This document shows positions 61,796 to 64,000 of a stretch of DNA of 64,000 nucleotides, in pieces. The DNA is taken from assembly GCF_024158035.1 (NCBI RefSeq), contig NZ_JAMZEK010000001.1, positions 1 through 64,000 on the forward strand, written 5' to 3'. Origin of the DNA: Dyella lutea (GTDB taxonomy: Bacteria; Pseudomonadota; Gammaproteobacteria; Xanthomonadales; Rhodanobacteraceae). A program made the position numbers and the translations under genes. The notes beneath the pieces were generated by a model. The model was not told where the DNA came from and made no database searches. It saw only the letters and a list, made by a program, of their open reading frames with translations. The number at the start of each line of letters is the position of its first letter. The stretch's first letter is position 1.

Positions 61796-64000
<2,205 letters not shown>

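Overview
The window is GC-rich, densely coded chromosomal DNA from a gammaproteobacterium, most likely of the Xanthomonadales/Lysobacterales in the Rhodanobacteraceae sense (Rhodanobacter, Dyella, Frateuria and relatives). I infer this from protein family content and gene order, not from a database match. Supporting points are the tsaD | rpsU-yqeY-dnaG block, the split cytochrome oxidase assembly cluster, a PutA of about 1050 residues, REP-like palindromes and many GTG or TTG starts. No rRNA or tRNA gene was recognised.

Layout. 1-480: the start of an IS110-family transposase with its non-coding flank, then a palindromic REP pair. 479-7039: tsaD divergent from rpsU, yqeY, a DUF1328 membrane peptide, an oppositely oriented S41 peptidase, dnaG and dedA. 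7076-11757: a large secreted PHP-domain protein with duplicated Ig-like domains, a SLC10-type symporter, a second REP pair and a small outer-membrane-like protein. 11779-15058: the Mg2+ P-type ATPase gene mgtA with a long 5' region that holds two small ORFs and a hairpin over the mgtA ribosome binding site. 15059-22995: a heavy-metal RND efflux operon with its own two-component system. 23021-31089: heme O/A synthesis, SURF1 and the aa3-type cytochrome c oxidase subunits. 31426-35792: putA and an AraC-type regulator. 35918-43848: a beta-helix lipoprotein, a di-heme lipoprotein, a TonB receptor and an aldehyde dehydrogenase, facing a FadL-type channel. 44114-51680: YcgL, a large membrane-anchored ankyrin protein, a Kef-type antiporter, glutaminyl cyclotransferase and hemB. 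51771-56803: a four-gene MacAB-like ABC export operon whose first adaptor is a tandem fusion. 56878-61304: a sugar cluster (MalK-type ATPase, GH1 glucosidase, glucokinase, HAD phosphatase). 61383-64000: a small repeat lipoprotein and a truncated SNF2 helicase.

How they work together. The oxidase cluster provides subunits I-III and the heme A pathway, but I see no Cox11-type copper chaperone gene. The RND system and mgtA serve metal homeostasis. The 35.9-43.8 kb block looks like an envelope route for sensing, taking up and oxidising a hydrophobic compound or aldehyde. Its paired lipoproteins resemble a recurrent gene pair of unknown function and are the best candidate here for an undescribed system. 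The GH1/glucokinase block fits import and breakdown of beta-glucosides under a LacI-type operator.

Gene-free stretches over 300 bases are 159-478, 14434-15058 (apart from the proposed small ORFs) and 31090-31425; each is described in the features.
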